A stretch of DNA of 64,000 nt from Haloimpatiens lingqiaonensis (GCF_044502415.1 NZ_CP172402.1), one strand, 5' to 3'. Positions 54,591 to 63,681 are shown, counted from the stretch's first letter. Notes: generated from the sequence alone by a model not told the origin. Numbers and translations: made by a program.

Positions 54591-54706
54591 TTAACTTTCG
54601 CATATAAATTTTAAGCTCTACATTATACAAGGTAAGAATTAAAAGTGAAAAAGTAAGAGCTATTACCTATTACTTATCTGCAAATTTTATAACTGCAAAA
54701 GTTGAA
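54591..54706. repeat. TTAACTTTCGCA-ended repeat upstream of speE
   Basis: Left end TTAACTTTCGCATATAAATTTT, right end AAATTTTATAACTGCAAAAGTTGAA, forming an imperfect inverted repeat, with TCTACATTATACAAGGTAAGAA in the interior. It lies between spoIIA and speE (54405-54821), which has no other gene; A/T-rich promoter sequence for speE follows it. Confidence 0.7.
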
Positions 54707-54821
54707 TCAAAAACTATATTGGTCTAATTATAAAAAATGTTTTAGAATTGTATTTTATATACAAATCTGAAGTATTTGTATATTTAACTATCTATAAATT
54801 TATTTTAAGGAGGTCTTATTT

Positions 54822-55649
54822 ATGGAAATGTGGCTTAAAGAAGCTCAAATTAAGGATGCTGCTATGACTTATAAAGTAAAAGAAACTTTAGTAAGAAAAA
54901 AAACTAATTATCAAGATTTAACTATTGTAGACACTGAAGCTTTTGGAAGAATGCTTCTATTAGATGGAATAGTTCAGACTACCATAGCAGATGAATATGT
55001 TTACCATGAAATGATCACACATATAGCTTTGAATACTCACCCAAACCCTGAAAAAGTTCTAGTAGTTGGTGGTGGAGATGGTGGCACTATACGAGAAATT
55101 CTTAAACACTCATCAGTACAAAAGGCAGTTTTATGTGAAATAGACGCTGAAGTAATAAAAGAGTGTAAAAAATATCTTCCAGAAATATCTTGTGCCCTAG
55201 AAGACGAAAGATGCGAAATTTTTATAGGTGATGGAATAAAATATGTTCATGAACACAAAAATGAATTTGATGTTATTATAGTGGATTCTACAGATCCTTT
55301 TGGTGCTGCAGAGGGTTTATTTGGAGGAAGTTTTTATAGGGAAATATCTGATTGCCTAACAAAAGGCGGCATATTTGTTGCTCAAACTGAATCCCCTTTT
55401 TATTTACCAGATGTGGTCAAAAGAGTTTATAAAGATGCTAAAGATGTTTTTCCAATAACTAAGCTTTTCATGGCAGGAATCCCCACATATCCTAGTGGAT
55501 TTTGGAGTTTTACTATGGGTTCTAAAAAATACGATCCTGAAAACGCAGATATTTCTGATAAGCCTGAACTAGAAACTAAATACTATACAAAAAAACTTCA
55601 CAAAGCCTGCTTTGTTCTTCCGAAGTTTGTAGAAAACCTCACTTGCTAG
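54822..55649 (+). CDS. speE: Spermidine synthase
   Basis: Aminopropyl transfer from decarboxylated SAM to putrescine, releasing MTA. 275 residues. The SAM-binding motif is VLVVGGGDGGTIREIL near residue 80, with the catalytic DSTDPFGAAEGLF (gate-keeping Asp) and a C-terminal PTYPSGFWSFTMGSK. ATG 54822 follows AAGGAGGTCTT. Its TAG stop is the first part of the tandem array that follows. mtnP and mtaD would handle the MTA it makes. Confidence 0.95.
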   Translation: MEMWLKEAQIKDAAMTYKVKETLVRKKTNYQDLTIVDTEAFGRMLLLDGIVQTTIADEYVYHEMITHIALNTHPNPEKVLVVGGGDGGTIREILKHSSVQKAVLCEIDAEVIKECKKYLPEISCALEDERCEIFIGDGIKYVHEHKNEFDVIIVDSTDPFGAAEGLFGGSFYREISDCLTKGGIFVAQTESPFYLPDVVKRVYKDAKDVFPITKLFMAGIPTYPSGFWSFTMGSKKYDPENADISDKPELETKYYTKKLHKACFVLPKFVENLTC

Positions 55650-55764
55650 TGGGCTAGTGGGCTAGTGGGCTAGTGGGCTAGTGGGCTAGTGGGCTAGTGG
55701 GCTAGTGGGCTAGTGGGCTAGTGGGCTAGTGGGCTAGTGGGCTAGTGGGCTAGTGGGCTAGTGG
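55645..55764. repeat. Perfect 8-bp tandem array, 15 copies, starting in the speE stop codon
   Basis: GCTAGTGG is repeated 15 times without a mismatch from 55645; the TAG of speE is bases 3-5 of the first unit. The array ends in a strong terminator stem whose left arm begins in the last unit. Copy number likely varies between strains. Confidence 0.95.
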
Positions 55765-55800
55765 GCTAGAAAAGCTGCGCTTTTCTAGCCCGTTTTTTTT
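55763..55800 (+). terminator. speE: speE terminator
   Basis: GGGCTAGAAAAGC pairs with GCTTTTCTAGCCC around a TGC loop, followed by GTTTTTTTT. The left arm is continuous with the last GCTAGTGG unit. Confidence 0.9.
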
Positions 55801-55830
55801 TATTACTAAAATATCATTAAAAACTTTGTC

Positions 55831-57588
55831 CTATAATTCATATGATTTTTCGCATCCTTCTATTATTTTTATTTCTTCTTCAGTAAATCCAAAAAATTCA
55901 TATAGTTCTTCTTCAGTTTCAAACTTAGTCATAGTAGGTATGCATAGTTTCATCAAATTATTTGGATAGTATTCATATATATCCTCGCCGAGTTTTTTAG
56001 CAAAGGTCTTAAAATAAAATTCATATACTTTACTATTTAATAAAAATAGTAAATACTCATAAGTAAATGGTACATTTTCTTTTAGGGTTAAACAATATAT
56101 ATCCGCACTAAAAAAACTACCTATATCTAAAGAAAATCTATTTTTATTAGATTTATAGGGAAATACTATTTTTTTACCTTGAAAAACTTCTGGCACTCTC
56201 CCCCACTGCAACTGATACCAGTTTCTAATGCCTTTTTTGCATTCTCTTCTATTTATAAGTTTATGTTTAAATTCGCCTATATGATTTATGGCGTTAGGAT
56301 AATCTTCTTCTTTATGTATAAAATCTGAATATATTAAATATCTTTCACAAGGATTTATTTCAAATTTTTTAATGTTGCTACTTTTAATCCAAGGTCTCAC
56401 TAAATTAAGTTCTATATTTTCCTGTTCTATCTCCTCTTTAGTCACTACAAATGCTTTATCACAACCAGTTATAATACCTTGATAACTATTGCAGATATTG
56501 TTTAAATTTGTAAAACTTTTTTTCTCTATTTTGCTTATTATTTCCCTTTCATTGCTATCTCTTAAAATCCATCCCTTGTTGCTTAGTAAATTCTTATTTA
56601 AATAGAATTCCTTATAAAAATTATCTTCATTGCAGAAAAGAGATTTATAAAATCTTTTTTTATTTTTCCCAACACTTTGAACTGGTTTAATTACCTTTAT
56701 TTCATAATCCATAATCCTTTTATTTTGTAAAAATATTATAAGCGGATCCACTCCAGTATTTTTAAAAGGTCTTATTCCGTAAAAATCCACTATTTCTCTT
56801 ATATAGCATATTTCCCTTAAAACCTTTCTAAGTTCTTCCCCACTAGGAGATTCTAAAAAATATCTAGAAGTTATAAAACTTACCTTACCTTCTGCCTCTA
56901 TTATGTCTAAGGCTTTCTTAAAAAAACAATAGGATATATCACCCTTGTCCTTATATATATCCCTATACTCTTCTTTTAATTTTTTGGAATAACTCTTTTC
57001 TATACTCTTTTGTCCTATATAGGGCGGATTCCCTATAATAATTCCAAATTTATAGTCTATTGGATTCATTAAAAAATCCTTGTTTTCTATATTTTTTATA
57101 GTTATATTAGTTAAATAAAATAAATCTATAGTCAGCATTTTTAAAGCTTCTTCATCTATGTCATAACCGTATAAATTATTTTTTAAAATATGTTCATTTA
57201 TATCATTAATTTTTAAATTCAAATTATGCTTTTCATTTATTCTAGATAAATTCCTACTATATATTTCTTTCAAATAGAAAAAACATGGTATAAGTATATT
57301 TCCAGAGCCACAGGCAGGATCTAGTATTTTTAAAAATGGATTGTTTATTATATTATTTTCATCTATAGTTTTTTCTATTATAAATTGAGCTATTTCTCTA
57401 GGTGTATAAACAACTCCACTAATTTTCTTTTTATTTAATTCTTTAATATAAGCATCTCCAAAATTTTCTTTTTCACCTAAATTTAACTTTTTTCTATAGT
57501 AATCTACTGCCTGTTTCTTATATAATATATCTATAGGCATTAGTATTATTTTATATATTTCATCTACATACTTTACCAAATTCTCCAT
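55831..57588 (-). CDS. N6-adenine DNA methyltransferase, Eco57I/TaqI-like, no visible nuclease partner
   Basis: 585 residues. Motif X is VVYTPREIAQFI, motif I DPACGSGNIL, motif IV NPPYIG, so it is a type II gamma-class adenine methylase. The C-terminal ~250 residues resemble a TaqI-like target-recognition domain (GWILRDSNEREII, YLLFLLNSKVYEFYF). No restriction endonuclease is fused or adjacent. Size and layout fit the sporulation-linked orphan methylase CamA of Clostridioides difficile (577 residues). The likely start is ATG 57588, after GAAGGAATAGAC; the longer in-frame start has no good site. Confidence 0.82.
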   Translation of the reverse strand: MENLVKYVDEIYKIILMPIDILYKKQAVDYYRKKLNLGEKENFGDAYIKELNKKKISGVVYTPREIAQFIIEKTIDENNIINNPFLKILDPACGSGNILIPCFFYLKEIYSRNLSRINEKHNLNLKINDINEHILKNNLYGYDIDEEALKMLTIDLFYLTNITIKNIENKDFLMNPIDYKFGIIIGNPPYIGQKSIEKSYSKKLKEEYRDIYKDKGDISYCFFKKALDIIEAEGKVSFITSRYFLESPSGEELRKVLREICYIREIVDFYGIRPFKNTGVDPLIIFLQNKRIMDYEIKVIKPVQSVGKNKKRFYKSLFCNEDNFYKEFYLNKNLLSNKGWILRDSNEREIISKIEKKSFTNLNNICNSYQGIITGCDKAFVVTKEEIEQENIELNLVRPWIKSSNIKKFEINPCERYLIYSDFIHKEEDYPNAINHIGEFKHKLINRRECKKGIRNWYQLQWGRVPEVFQGKKIVFPYKSNKNRFSLDIGSFFSADIYCLTLKENVPFTYEYLLFLLNSKVYEFYFKTFAKKLGEDIYEYYPNNLMKLCIPTMTKFETEEELYEFFGFTEEEIKIIEGCEKSYEL

Positions 57589-57700
57589 GTCTATTCCTTC
57601 TCCTTGTAAAAGCTTTGCTAATAATTTTCTGTATAATATCAAATACTATAAATACATTTTAAGTTCAATAAATTTAGTGTATACTTAGTTCAAATGGACT

Positions 57701-57836
57701 TATAAACAGAGCTCTTAGCTTCAGATGGAGTTTTTACTCCAACTGAAGGTTAGAGATCGTTATCCATGGACGTAGCTGCCGTTATCTCCCACTTTGTTAG
57801 AAGTGGGAGTGTTACGGCAGGTAGTCATCGGATAAA
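57701..57836 (+). repeat. ~135-bp dispersed hairpin element upstream of the PdaA-like gene
   Basis: Starts TAAACAGAGCTCTTAGCTTC, with a CTTCAGATGGAG-TTTTTA-CTCCAACTGAAG hairpin, then TTATCCATGGACGTAGCTGCCG and the CCCACTT/AAGTGGG core, ending GTCATCGGATAAA. It lies between divergent genes, 31 bp before the PdaA-like ATG, so it would be in that gene's leader or promoter. Confidence 0.88.
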
Positions 57837-57867
57837 AGTATATCATATATTAGGGGTGATTTAAAAT

Positions 57868-58887
57868 ATGAAAAAGAGATTTATTTCTATTTGTGTAATA
57901 TCTACATTGGTTTTATCCCTATGCGGATGCAAGGGAAATGTAACTTCAAATAATAACAAGGAACAACCTAATAATAAGGTGGAAAATAACTTATCTGACT
58001 CTAAAGATAGTGACGAAAATTTAAATGATAAGTCTTCTGATGAAAATAAAGATAATAAAGATACTGAATCTAAAACATCAGTTGAAACTACTACTCCTCC
58101 TAAAGATAATACTACCAGTGATAATAATAAAGAAGAAACTAAACCTTCTGAGGGCTCCTCTAAAACTCTTAGTTCAAAGGAACTTAACTGGTACTTTATG
58201 CCTAGAAAAGATGAAGTTCCTCCTAGATGCATAGAGGAAGGTGCTCCTATGCTTAAAAAATATTCTGCTTATTATTTAGGCGATACTTCCCAAAAGATTA
58301 TATATCTTACCTTTGATGAGGGCTATGAAAATGGTTATTCTGCAAAAATACTGGATGTGCTTAAAGAAAATAACGTTAAGGCTGCTTTTTTTGTAACCAC
58401 TCCTTATATAAACTCCAATAAGGAATTGGTTAAAAGGATGGTAAGAGAAGGGCACTTAGTGTGTAATCATTCTACCACTCACCCATCCATGGCATCTATA
58501 AAAGACGATGAAAAGTTTAAAAAAGAATTTTCCGGCTGTGAAAAAGCCTTCAAAGACTTAACTGGAAAGGATATGCCTAAGTATTTTAGACCACCAATGG
58601 GAAAATTCAGCGAACTTTCTCTAAAACGCACAAAAGATTTAGGTTATAAAACTATATTCTGGAGTTTTGCTTATAGAGATTGGGAGCCAGCTTCTCAGCC
58701 TTCCTATGAATTAGCTAAAAAAACCATAATGGAAAGAGTGCATCCAGGTGCTGTATATCTTCTTCACGCAGTTTCAAAAACCAATACAGAAGTACTTGGT
58801 GATGTAATAAAGGATTTAAAGTCTAAGGGCTATACATTTAAATCTTTAGATGAACTTCCTAGCCAATCACAAGTTTCTAATCCATAA
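57868..58887 (+). CDS. pdaA: Polysaccharide deacetylase lipoprotein (PdaA-like)
   Basis: 339 residues. The N-terminus is a lipoprotein signal with lipobox SLCGC, so it is membrane-anchored outside. Residues about 25-110 are a Ser/Asp/Lys/Thr-rich linker. The NodB domain has LTFDEGYENG (first metal Asp), HSTTHPSMAS (metal His pair), RPPMGKFSE and VYLLHAVS. PdaA removes acetyl from MurNAc in spore cortex delta-lactam synthesis; this fits the sporulation neighbourhood. ATG follows AGGGGTGATTTAAAAT. Confidence 0.88.
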   Translation: MKKRFISICVISTLVLSLCGCKGNVTSNNNKEQPNNKVENNLSDSKDSDENLNDKSSDENKDNKDTESKTSVETTTPPKDNTTSDNNKEETKPSEGSSKTLSSKELNWYFMPRKDEVPPRCIEEGAPMLKKYSAYYLGDTSQKIIYLTFDEGYENGYSAKILDVLKENNVKAAFFVTTPYINSNKELVKRMVREGHLVCNHSTTHPSMASIKDDEKFKKEFSGCEKAFKDLTGKDMPKYFRPPMGKFSELSLKRTKDLGYKTIFWSFAYRDWEPASQPSYELAKKTIMERVHPGAVYLLHAVSKTNTEVLGDVIKDLKSKGYTFKSLDELPSQSQVSNP

Positions 58888-59000
58888 CATTAATTACCAA
58901 TACACAGTACTTATTACCTTATACTCAGCACTAAATGCTAGTGACTAACTAATATTTAGTGTAAATAATAAAGTTCAAATGTAAAATAACAAAAGAATTA

Positions 59001-59033
59001 AAAAGAAGGTTTGCACCGCAAACCTTCTTTTTA
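59001..59033. terminator. Terminator after the PdaA-like gene
   Basis: AAAAGAAGGTTTGC and GCAAACCTTCTTTT form a perfect 14-bp stem with an ACC loop. It is flanked by A and T tracts and lies between converging genes, so it may serve both. Confidence 0.85.
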
Positions 59034-59128
59034 ATTCTTAATTCTTAATTCTTAATTCTTAATTCTTAATTCTTAATTCTTAATTCTTAATTCTTAATTC
59101 TTAATTCTTAATTCTTAATTCTTAATTC
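59031..59128. repeat. 7-bp tandem array (TTAATTC), 14 copies
   Basis: TTAATTC is repeated about 14 times without change, then degenerates to TTATTC words up to 59157, where the stop codon of the membrane protein gene begins. It begins inside the T tract of the hairpin at 59001-59033. This is a second simple-sequence array next to a terminator. Confidence 0.9.
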
Positions 59129-59157
59129 TTATTCTTATTCTTAATTCTTACCTTAAC

Positions 59158-60318
59158 TTAAAATATTATCACATAAAGGAAGTGTGCCACTATACCAGCA
59201 CAAAGTCCTCCTACAGTATGGCTTAATATAGCCTTTCCTGTAAGTTGTCTACAATCTAAGCTGTCCATCATAGCTACATGAGTACTTAAATATCCGCTCC
59301 AGCACATACCCATAGCTGTAAATACTGCTATTTCATTTCCGCCTATTAAATTATTCTTTAAAAACTCTGGTACTAAACCTATAGCTGCTCCTACAGCTCC
59401 AAGAGCTGTAACTGGGAATGCTATGGCTTGTGAATTTTTAAATCCTAATAGTGGGTTAAGTATGAAACCAAGTTTGTCCCCAATCCAAGGAAGTACTGGA
59501 ACTCCTTCATATGCTGCTCCAGTATATCCAGCAGCAGATGGTCCTTTAGTAAGCATAAGTACAAGAGTACATATAATAACAACTCCAGGTATTATTGCTA
59601 TACCCATATCAACACCTGATTTTCCGCCTTCAAGCATAGCTTCTAAAAATCTTCCACCTACACTGCCTTCTCTTATTTCTCTATAATTTATTAGATCTAC
59701 TCCATCATCAGATTTTGTTTCTAATACCATGGCTTCTGTTCCAAATTCTTTTTTAGTAAAATGAAGCATTATTCTTACACTCACTATACTTCCTACCATT
59801 GCTCCTAAATTTCCTATCAATGCTGGTCCTATAAAACTTTCTCCTACAGGAGATTTTTGAGCTATCATAAATGTAGTAACTATAAGACCCATTCCAAAAG
59901 CTGTACCCAAATTAGTTAAAGCAGGAATTTGATATTTTTTAAAATATCTTTTAAATCCCTTATCCTGTGCCAAAGTTATTATGGCAGGATTATCTGATAA
60001 ATAAGTAGTTACAATTCCTAAAGTAGCAGCTCCTGGCAAATCATATAGTGGTTTCATTAAAGGTGATAGTATCTTATTAACTACAGATACCACGCCAAAT
60101 TCTGAAAAAAGAGATGCAATTGCTCCAGCTAGTACTGCTATACCCATTATAAAAAATACTGTATTTAAAAGTAAATCGTGTGCCGTTTTCATAAGAGTAT
60201 TAAACATATTAACTACTCCCATTTTACTTCCTAAAAAGTAAAAAAACAAAATAAACAAAAGTGAAAATATTGCTCCCTCTAAACTTATGGCTTTTTTGTA
60301 TTTTTTATTATTTTCCAT
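59158..60318 (-). CDS. Multi-pass membrane protein in the histidine-degradation cluster
   Basis: 386 residues with about nine to ten hydrophobic segments (FSLLFILFFYFLGSKMG, LLLNTVFFIMGIAVLAGAI, VVIICTLVLML and others). It resembles the nucleoside-transporter-gate (YjiH) fold, and is close to the clostridial CD0519/CD1768 group. It is the last gene of hutI-fchA-this, so uptake of histidine, imidazole compounds or a related substrate is likely but unproved. ATG follows TGGAGGAATAGC. Confidence 0.75.
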   Translation of the reverse strand: MENNKKYKKAISLEGAIFSLLFILFFYFLGSKMGVVNMFNTLMKTAHDLLLNTVFFIMGIAVLAGAIASLFSEFGVVSVVNKILSPLMKPLYDLPGAATLGIVTTYLSDNPAIITLAQDKGFKRYFKKYQIPALTNLGTAFGMGLIVTTFMIAQKSPVGESFIGPALIGNLGAMVGSIVSVRIMLHFTKKEFGTEAMVLETKSDDGVDLINYREIREGSVGGRFLEAMLEGGKSGVDMGIAIIPGVVIICTLVLMLTKGPSAAGYTGAAYEGVPVLPWIGDKLGFILNPLLGFKNSQAIAFPVTALGAVGAAIGLVPEFLKNNLIGGNEIAVFTAMGMCWSGYLSTHVAMMDSLDCRQLTGKAILSHTVGGLCAGIVAHFLYVIIF

Positions 60319-60335
60319 GCTATTCCTCCAACCAG

Positions 60336-60965
60336 TTAAGATTCAACTATATCGTTTACTATTTTCATTATTTCTTCTCTTTTTGCTTGGCTTTCTTTAA
60401 GTATTTCATCACATCTATTTTTTACTTTATTTCTGTAATCATCATTTTCAATGCTAGATAAATTAATTTTTACATTTAATATTGCTCCTTGCACTGAAGT
60501 GCTGGCTGAAAGACATGCTACCCCTGCATCTGTAATGGCATTTTTATTACCATATTTACAAGCAATTAATATATGCTCATAAGTAGCTAAAGCCTTCTCT
60601 GCTACCTCTAGTGGAACCAAAACTGCTTCTTTATATGCCTCTTGTATTTTTTCATTTCTAATTTTTTTATTTTCATCTGTGTCCTTAGGTAATTTGAAAG
60701 CTGCCATTACCTTCATAAATGCCTCTGTATCCTTGTCCATAAGTTTTAAAAATTCATCCTTTTGAACGCTGACCTTTTTCAGTGATTCCATTATAGTGTC
60801 CTGAATCTCTTTTTCATAATTGTTAAACATTTTTTTGCCTATTGTTAAATTAAACACCATACTACCTAAACCATTAGCCAAGCTACCACATAGTGCTGAA
60901 ATACTCCCCCCACCTGGTGCTGGCGAATTTGAGCTTAGTTCCTCAATAAAATCTTTTAGCTCCAT
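60336..60965 (-). CDS. fchA: Formiminotetrahydrofolate cyclodeaminase
   Basis: 209 residues. Converts 5-formimino-THF to 5,10-methenyl-THF and ammonia, completing use of the formimino group from histidine. The family signature is SSNSPAPGGGSISALCGSLA near the start, with TDAGVACLSASTSVQGAILNVKINL further on. ATG at 60965 after GGGGGAGTATAG. 25 bp after hutI. In vertebrates it is fused to the formiminotransferase, here ftcD is separate. Confidence 0.93.
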   Translation of the reverse strand: MELKDFIEELSSNSPAPGGGSISALCGSLANGLGSMVFNLTIGKKMFNNYEKEIQDTIMESLKKVSVQKDEFLKLMDKDTEAFMKVMAAFKLPKDTDENKKIRNEKIQEAYKEAVLVPLEVAEKALATYEHILIACKYGNKNAITDAGVACLSASTSVQGAILNVKINLSSIENDDYRNKVKNRCDEILKESQAKREEIMKIVNDIVES

Positions 60966-60990
60966 ATCCTATACTCCCCCTAAATAATTT

Positions 60991-62253
60991 TTACATATAT
61001 GAAATTTTTCCATCCTCAACTACTATTTTACCATCTTTTATAACCTTGTCTATAGAATTTACGCCAAAATGATAAATTAAATACTCTAAATTTTTGGAAT
61101 TAAATATGCATATGTCAGCTTTCTTACCTTCTTCTATACTGCCTATGGTCTTCTCTTTATTTATAGCACAAGCTGCATTTATAGTCATGGCATTTATTAT
61201 CTCTGCTGGAAGCATTCCCATGCCAAAGCATGCAAAGGTCATAACCTGCTGCATAGATTCTGTAGGAGAAGTACCTGGATTACAGTCTGTTGCTAAAGCT
61301 ACTGGAACTCCCTTTTCTATCATTTCTCTGCCTCTTGCAAAATTCTTAAGCATTAAATAGAAAGATGTGCAAGGTAACAATACTGCAACTACTCCATTAT
61401 CAGCTAATGCCTTTATTCCCTCATCAGAAGCTGCCACCAAATGTTCTGCAGAAGTAGCTTTTATTTTTCCTGCCAATTCTGCTCCTCCTATAGATTCTAC
61501 TTCATCAGCGTGTATTTTTATTTTTAATCCCTTAGAATTTCCATAAGTTAAAATATCCTCTGCTTCTTCTACAGTATAAACTCCCTCTTCACAGAAACAA
61601 TCTATAAATTCAGCCAAATTATTATCCACTACATATGGAATTATTTCTTCCTTCATTAGTTTTATATATCCTTCTCTATCTTCTTTATATTCCTGAGGAA
61701 TTGCATGAGCACCTAAGTAAGTAGATACCACATCCATAGGATGATTTTGGTTTAATTTTTTATTTGCTTCAAGCATTTTTATTTCACCATGAAAATCTAG
61801 TGCATATCCTGATTTACTTTCCACAGTGGTAGTACCATGTAATAACATTAAATCCATTCTTTTTTTAGCCTCTTCATAAAGCTCTTCTACTGTTGCCTCT
61901 CTAGTAGCTCTAACAGTGCTTAGTATTCCTCCTCCATTTTTTAATATCTCTATATAACTTACCTTTTGAAGTTTTAATGGAAGTTCTTTTTCCCTAGATC
62001 CTGCATAAACCACATGAGTATGTGGATTTACAAGTCCTGGAGTGACTGTTTTACCCTTTCCATCTATAACATTACACTGTTCTTTTAAGTATTTGCTATA
62101 ACCTTCACCATTACCTACTTCTAATATTTTTTCTCCCTCTATAACTACATATCCATTTTCTATAACCTTAGCATCCTTCATTTCATCCTTAATTTTTCTA
62201 TAACTTCCCGCACAAGTAACCAAAGAATCTATGTTTTTTATAATAGTATACAA
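60991..62253 (-). CDS. hutI: Imidazolonepropionase
   Basis: 420 residues, amidohydrolase. Third step of histidine degradation: 4-imidazolone-5-propionate to formiminoglutamate. Metal motifs: VNPHTHVVYAGSREKEL, IKIHADEVESIGGAEL, AEHLVAASD and ALATDCNPGTSPTESM. ATG follows AAAGGAGGTATGTAATTT-type spacing. A 482-bp repeat gap separates it from ftcD upstream. Confidence 0.95.
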   Translation of the reverse strand: MYTIIKNIDSLVTCAGSYRKIKDEMKDAKVIENGYVVIEGEKILEVGNGEGYSKYLKEQCNVIDGKGKTVTPGLVNPHTHVVYAGSREKELPLKLQKVSYIEILKNGGGILSTVRATREATVEELYEEAKKRMDLMLLHGTTTVESKSGYALDFHGEIKMLEANKKLNQNHPMDVVSTYLGAHAIPQEYKEDREGYIKLMKEEIIPYVVDNNLAEFIDCFCEEGVYTVEEAEDILTYGNSKGLKIKIHADEVESIGGAELAGKIKATSAEHLVAASDEGIKALADNGVVAVLLPCTSFYLMLKNFARGREMIEKGVPVALATDCNPGTSPTESMQQVMTFACFGMGMLPAEIINAMTINAACAINKEKTIGSIEEGKKADICIFNSKNLEYLIYHFGVNSIDKVIKDGKIVVEDGKISYM

Positions 62254-62735
62254 ATTACATACCTCCTTTTATTTAGTCCCCAATCCTCAATCAACACTCC
62301 CTAAATACTAGTCATCACTCTTCAATCGCAACTAATCTATAGTGGAAAGTGGAGATTTGAGAGTTAAGGTTGTTTTTCTTAGCTTCTCTTGGAAAAATTT
62401 AAAATTAATTTCTCAAAAACCTAATTCAAATATCAAAGTCTAAATACTAAATATCAAATGTTTTTCACTTTTACTCACCACTAGAACACTAGCAAACTAG
62501 CACACTAGCCCACTATTTCCTAGCACTCTAGCCCACTGGCCAACTAGCACACTAATCTCGGCCCTCTGGCACACTAGCACACTAAAAAAACCCCCAGTCC
62601 CTAGTCCCCAATCCCCTACGGTAAGGTTACTGACGACTGATCCACTGGGGATTAATTAATTTAATATTTTAACTTACTATAATTCTACATCATGGGTTAC
62701 AGTTCTGTCTCACCTGCTAGCTGCTAACTGGTAGC
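62254..62735. repeat. Intergenic repeat region inside the hut cluster
   Basis: 482 bp with no gene. It holds degenerate ACTAGCACACTAGCCCACTA words (about 62480-62590), ATATCAAATGT-type words, CCCCAGTCCCTAGTCCCCAAT words and a short A/T-rich stretch. A promoter for hutI must lie here, but none stands out. Confidence 0.75.
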
Positions 62736-63632
62736 TTATTCCCAAATTCTAGTTTCTAAAACTTGTTCTGTTGAGAAATTCTCAAATTGTAGATAGTATT
62801 CTGCAGTTTGGAATATAGCACCCATTGGTATTAATCCAATTACTTCACTGCCAATTACATTGACACCATATCTTCTAGCTTCCATTTTTACCATTTCAAA
62901 AACTCTGTATAATGCTGTCTTTTGGTAGTCAACTACATTTATTGACACTTGGGCCATATTTCTATCTTCTATTTTAACACCTAGTGCCTTAACATATCTA
63001 AGTCCGCCACCTAAATGTCTTATAACTTTAGCTATTTTATCAGCTATTTCTACATTGTCTGTATCCAAGTTTATATTATAAGCTATAAGTGGAACTCTAG
63101 CTCCTATAGCCACACAACCGCCTTTTTCATTTACTTCACATGGACCGTAATCTGGTTTCCAATCAGCATCTTTTATTTTTTCAAAGAAGCCTTCATATTG
63201 TCCTTTTCTTACTGTTGCTAAATTTTCTCTTCCTTTGTTTGAAGCTGCCTTTTCATATAGGTATACAGGTATATTGAATTTTTCTCCTATAGTTTTTCCA
63301 ACTCGATTAGCTATTTCTATACATTCCTCCATAGTCACTCCAGTTATAGGTACAAATGGTACCACATCTAAAGCTCCCATTCTTGGATGTTCTCCCTTAT
63401 GATTTCTCATGTCTATGTTTTCATAAACCTTTTCAGCCATATTTACCATAGCTTCTTCTACTGCTTCTGGAGTTCCAATAAATGTTACAACACTTCTATT
63501 ATGGCTTGCATCTGATGAGTAGTCTAATAGTTTTGCTCCTTCTGTCTTTCTCACAGCATCTACTATCTTTTCTACTACTTCCTTATTTCTACCCTCACTA
63601 AAATTTGGTATACATTCAACTAATCTAGCCAT
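62736..63632 (-). CDS. ftcD: Glutamate formimidoyltransferase
   Basis: 298 residues. Moves the formimino group from formiminoglutamate to tetrahydrofolate, giving glutamate. Conserved MARLVECIPNFSEGRNKEVVE, NRSVVTFIG, HKGEHPRMGALDVVPF and LGVKIEDRNMAQVSIN. Unlike the vertebrate enzyme it has no fused cyclodeaminase; fchA is the partner. ATG at 63632 after AAGGAGGATTCAT. hutH lies just upstream. Confidence 0.95.
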   Translation of the reverse strand: MARLVECIPNFSEGRNKEVVEKIVDAVRKTEGAKLLDYSSDASHNRSVVTFIGTPEAVEEAMVNMAEKVYENIDMRNHKGEHPRMGALDVVPFVPITGVTMEECIEIANRVGKTIGEKFNIPVYLYEKAASNKGRENLATVRKGQYEGFFEKIKDADWKPDYGPCEVNEKGGCVAIGARVPLIAYNINLDTDNVEIADKIAKVIRHLGGGLRYVKALGVKIEDRNMAQVSINVVDYQKTALYRVFEMVKMEARRYGVNVIGSEVIGLIPMGAIFQTAEYYLQFENFSTEQVLETRIWE

Positions 63633-63681
63633 ATGAATCCTCCTTATAATTTATATATTTTAGCCAAAAGCTAACTTTAAA

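Noticed and set aside
55645..55800. CRISPR-like array
   Set aside because: The unit is 8 bp with no spacers, and there are no cas genes in the window.
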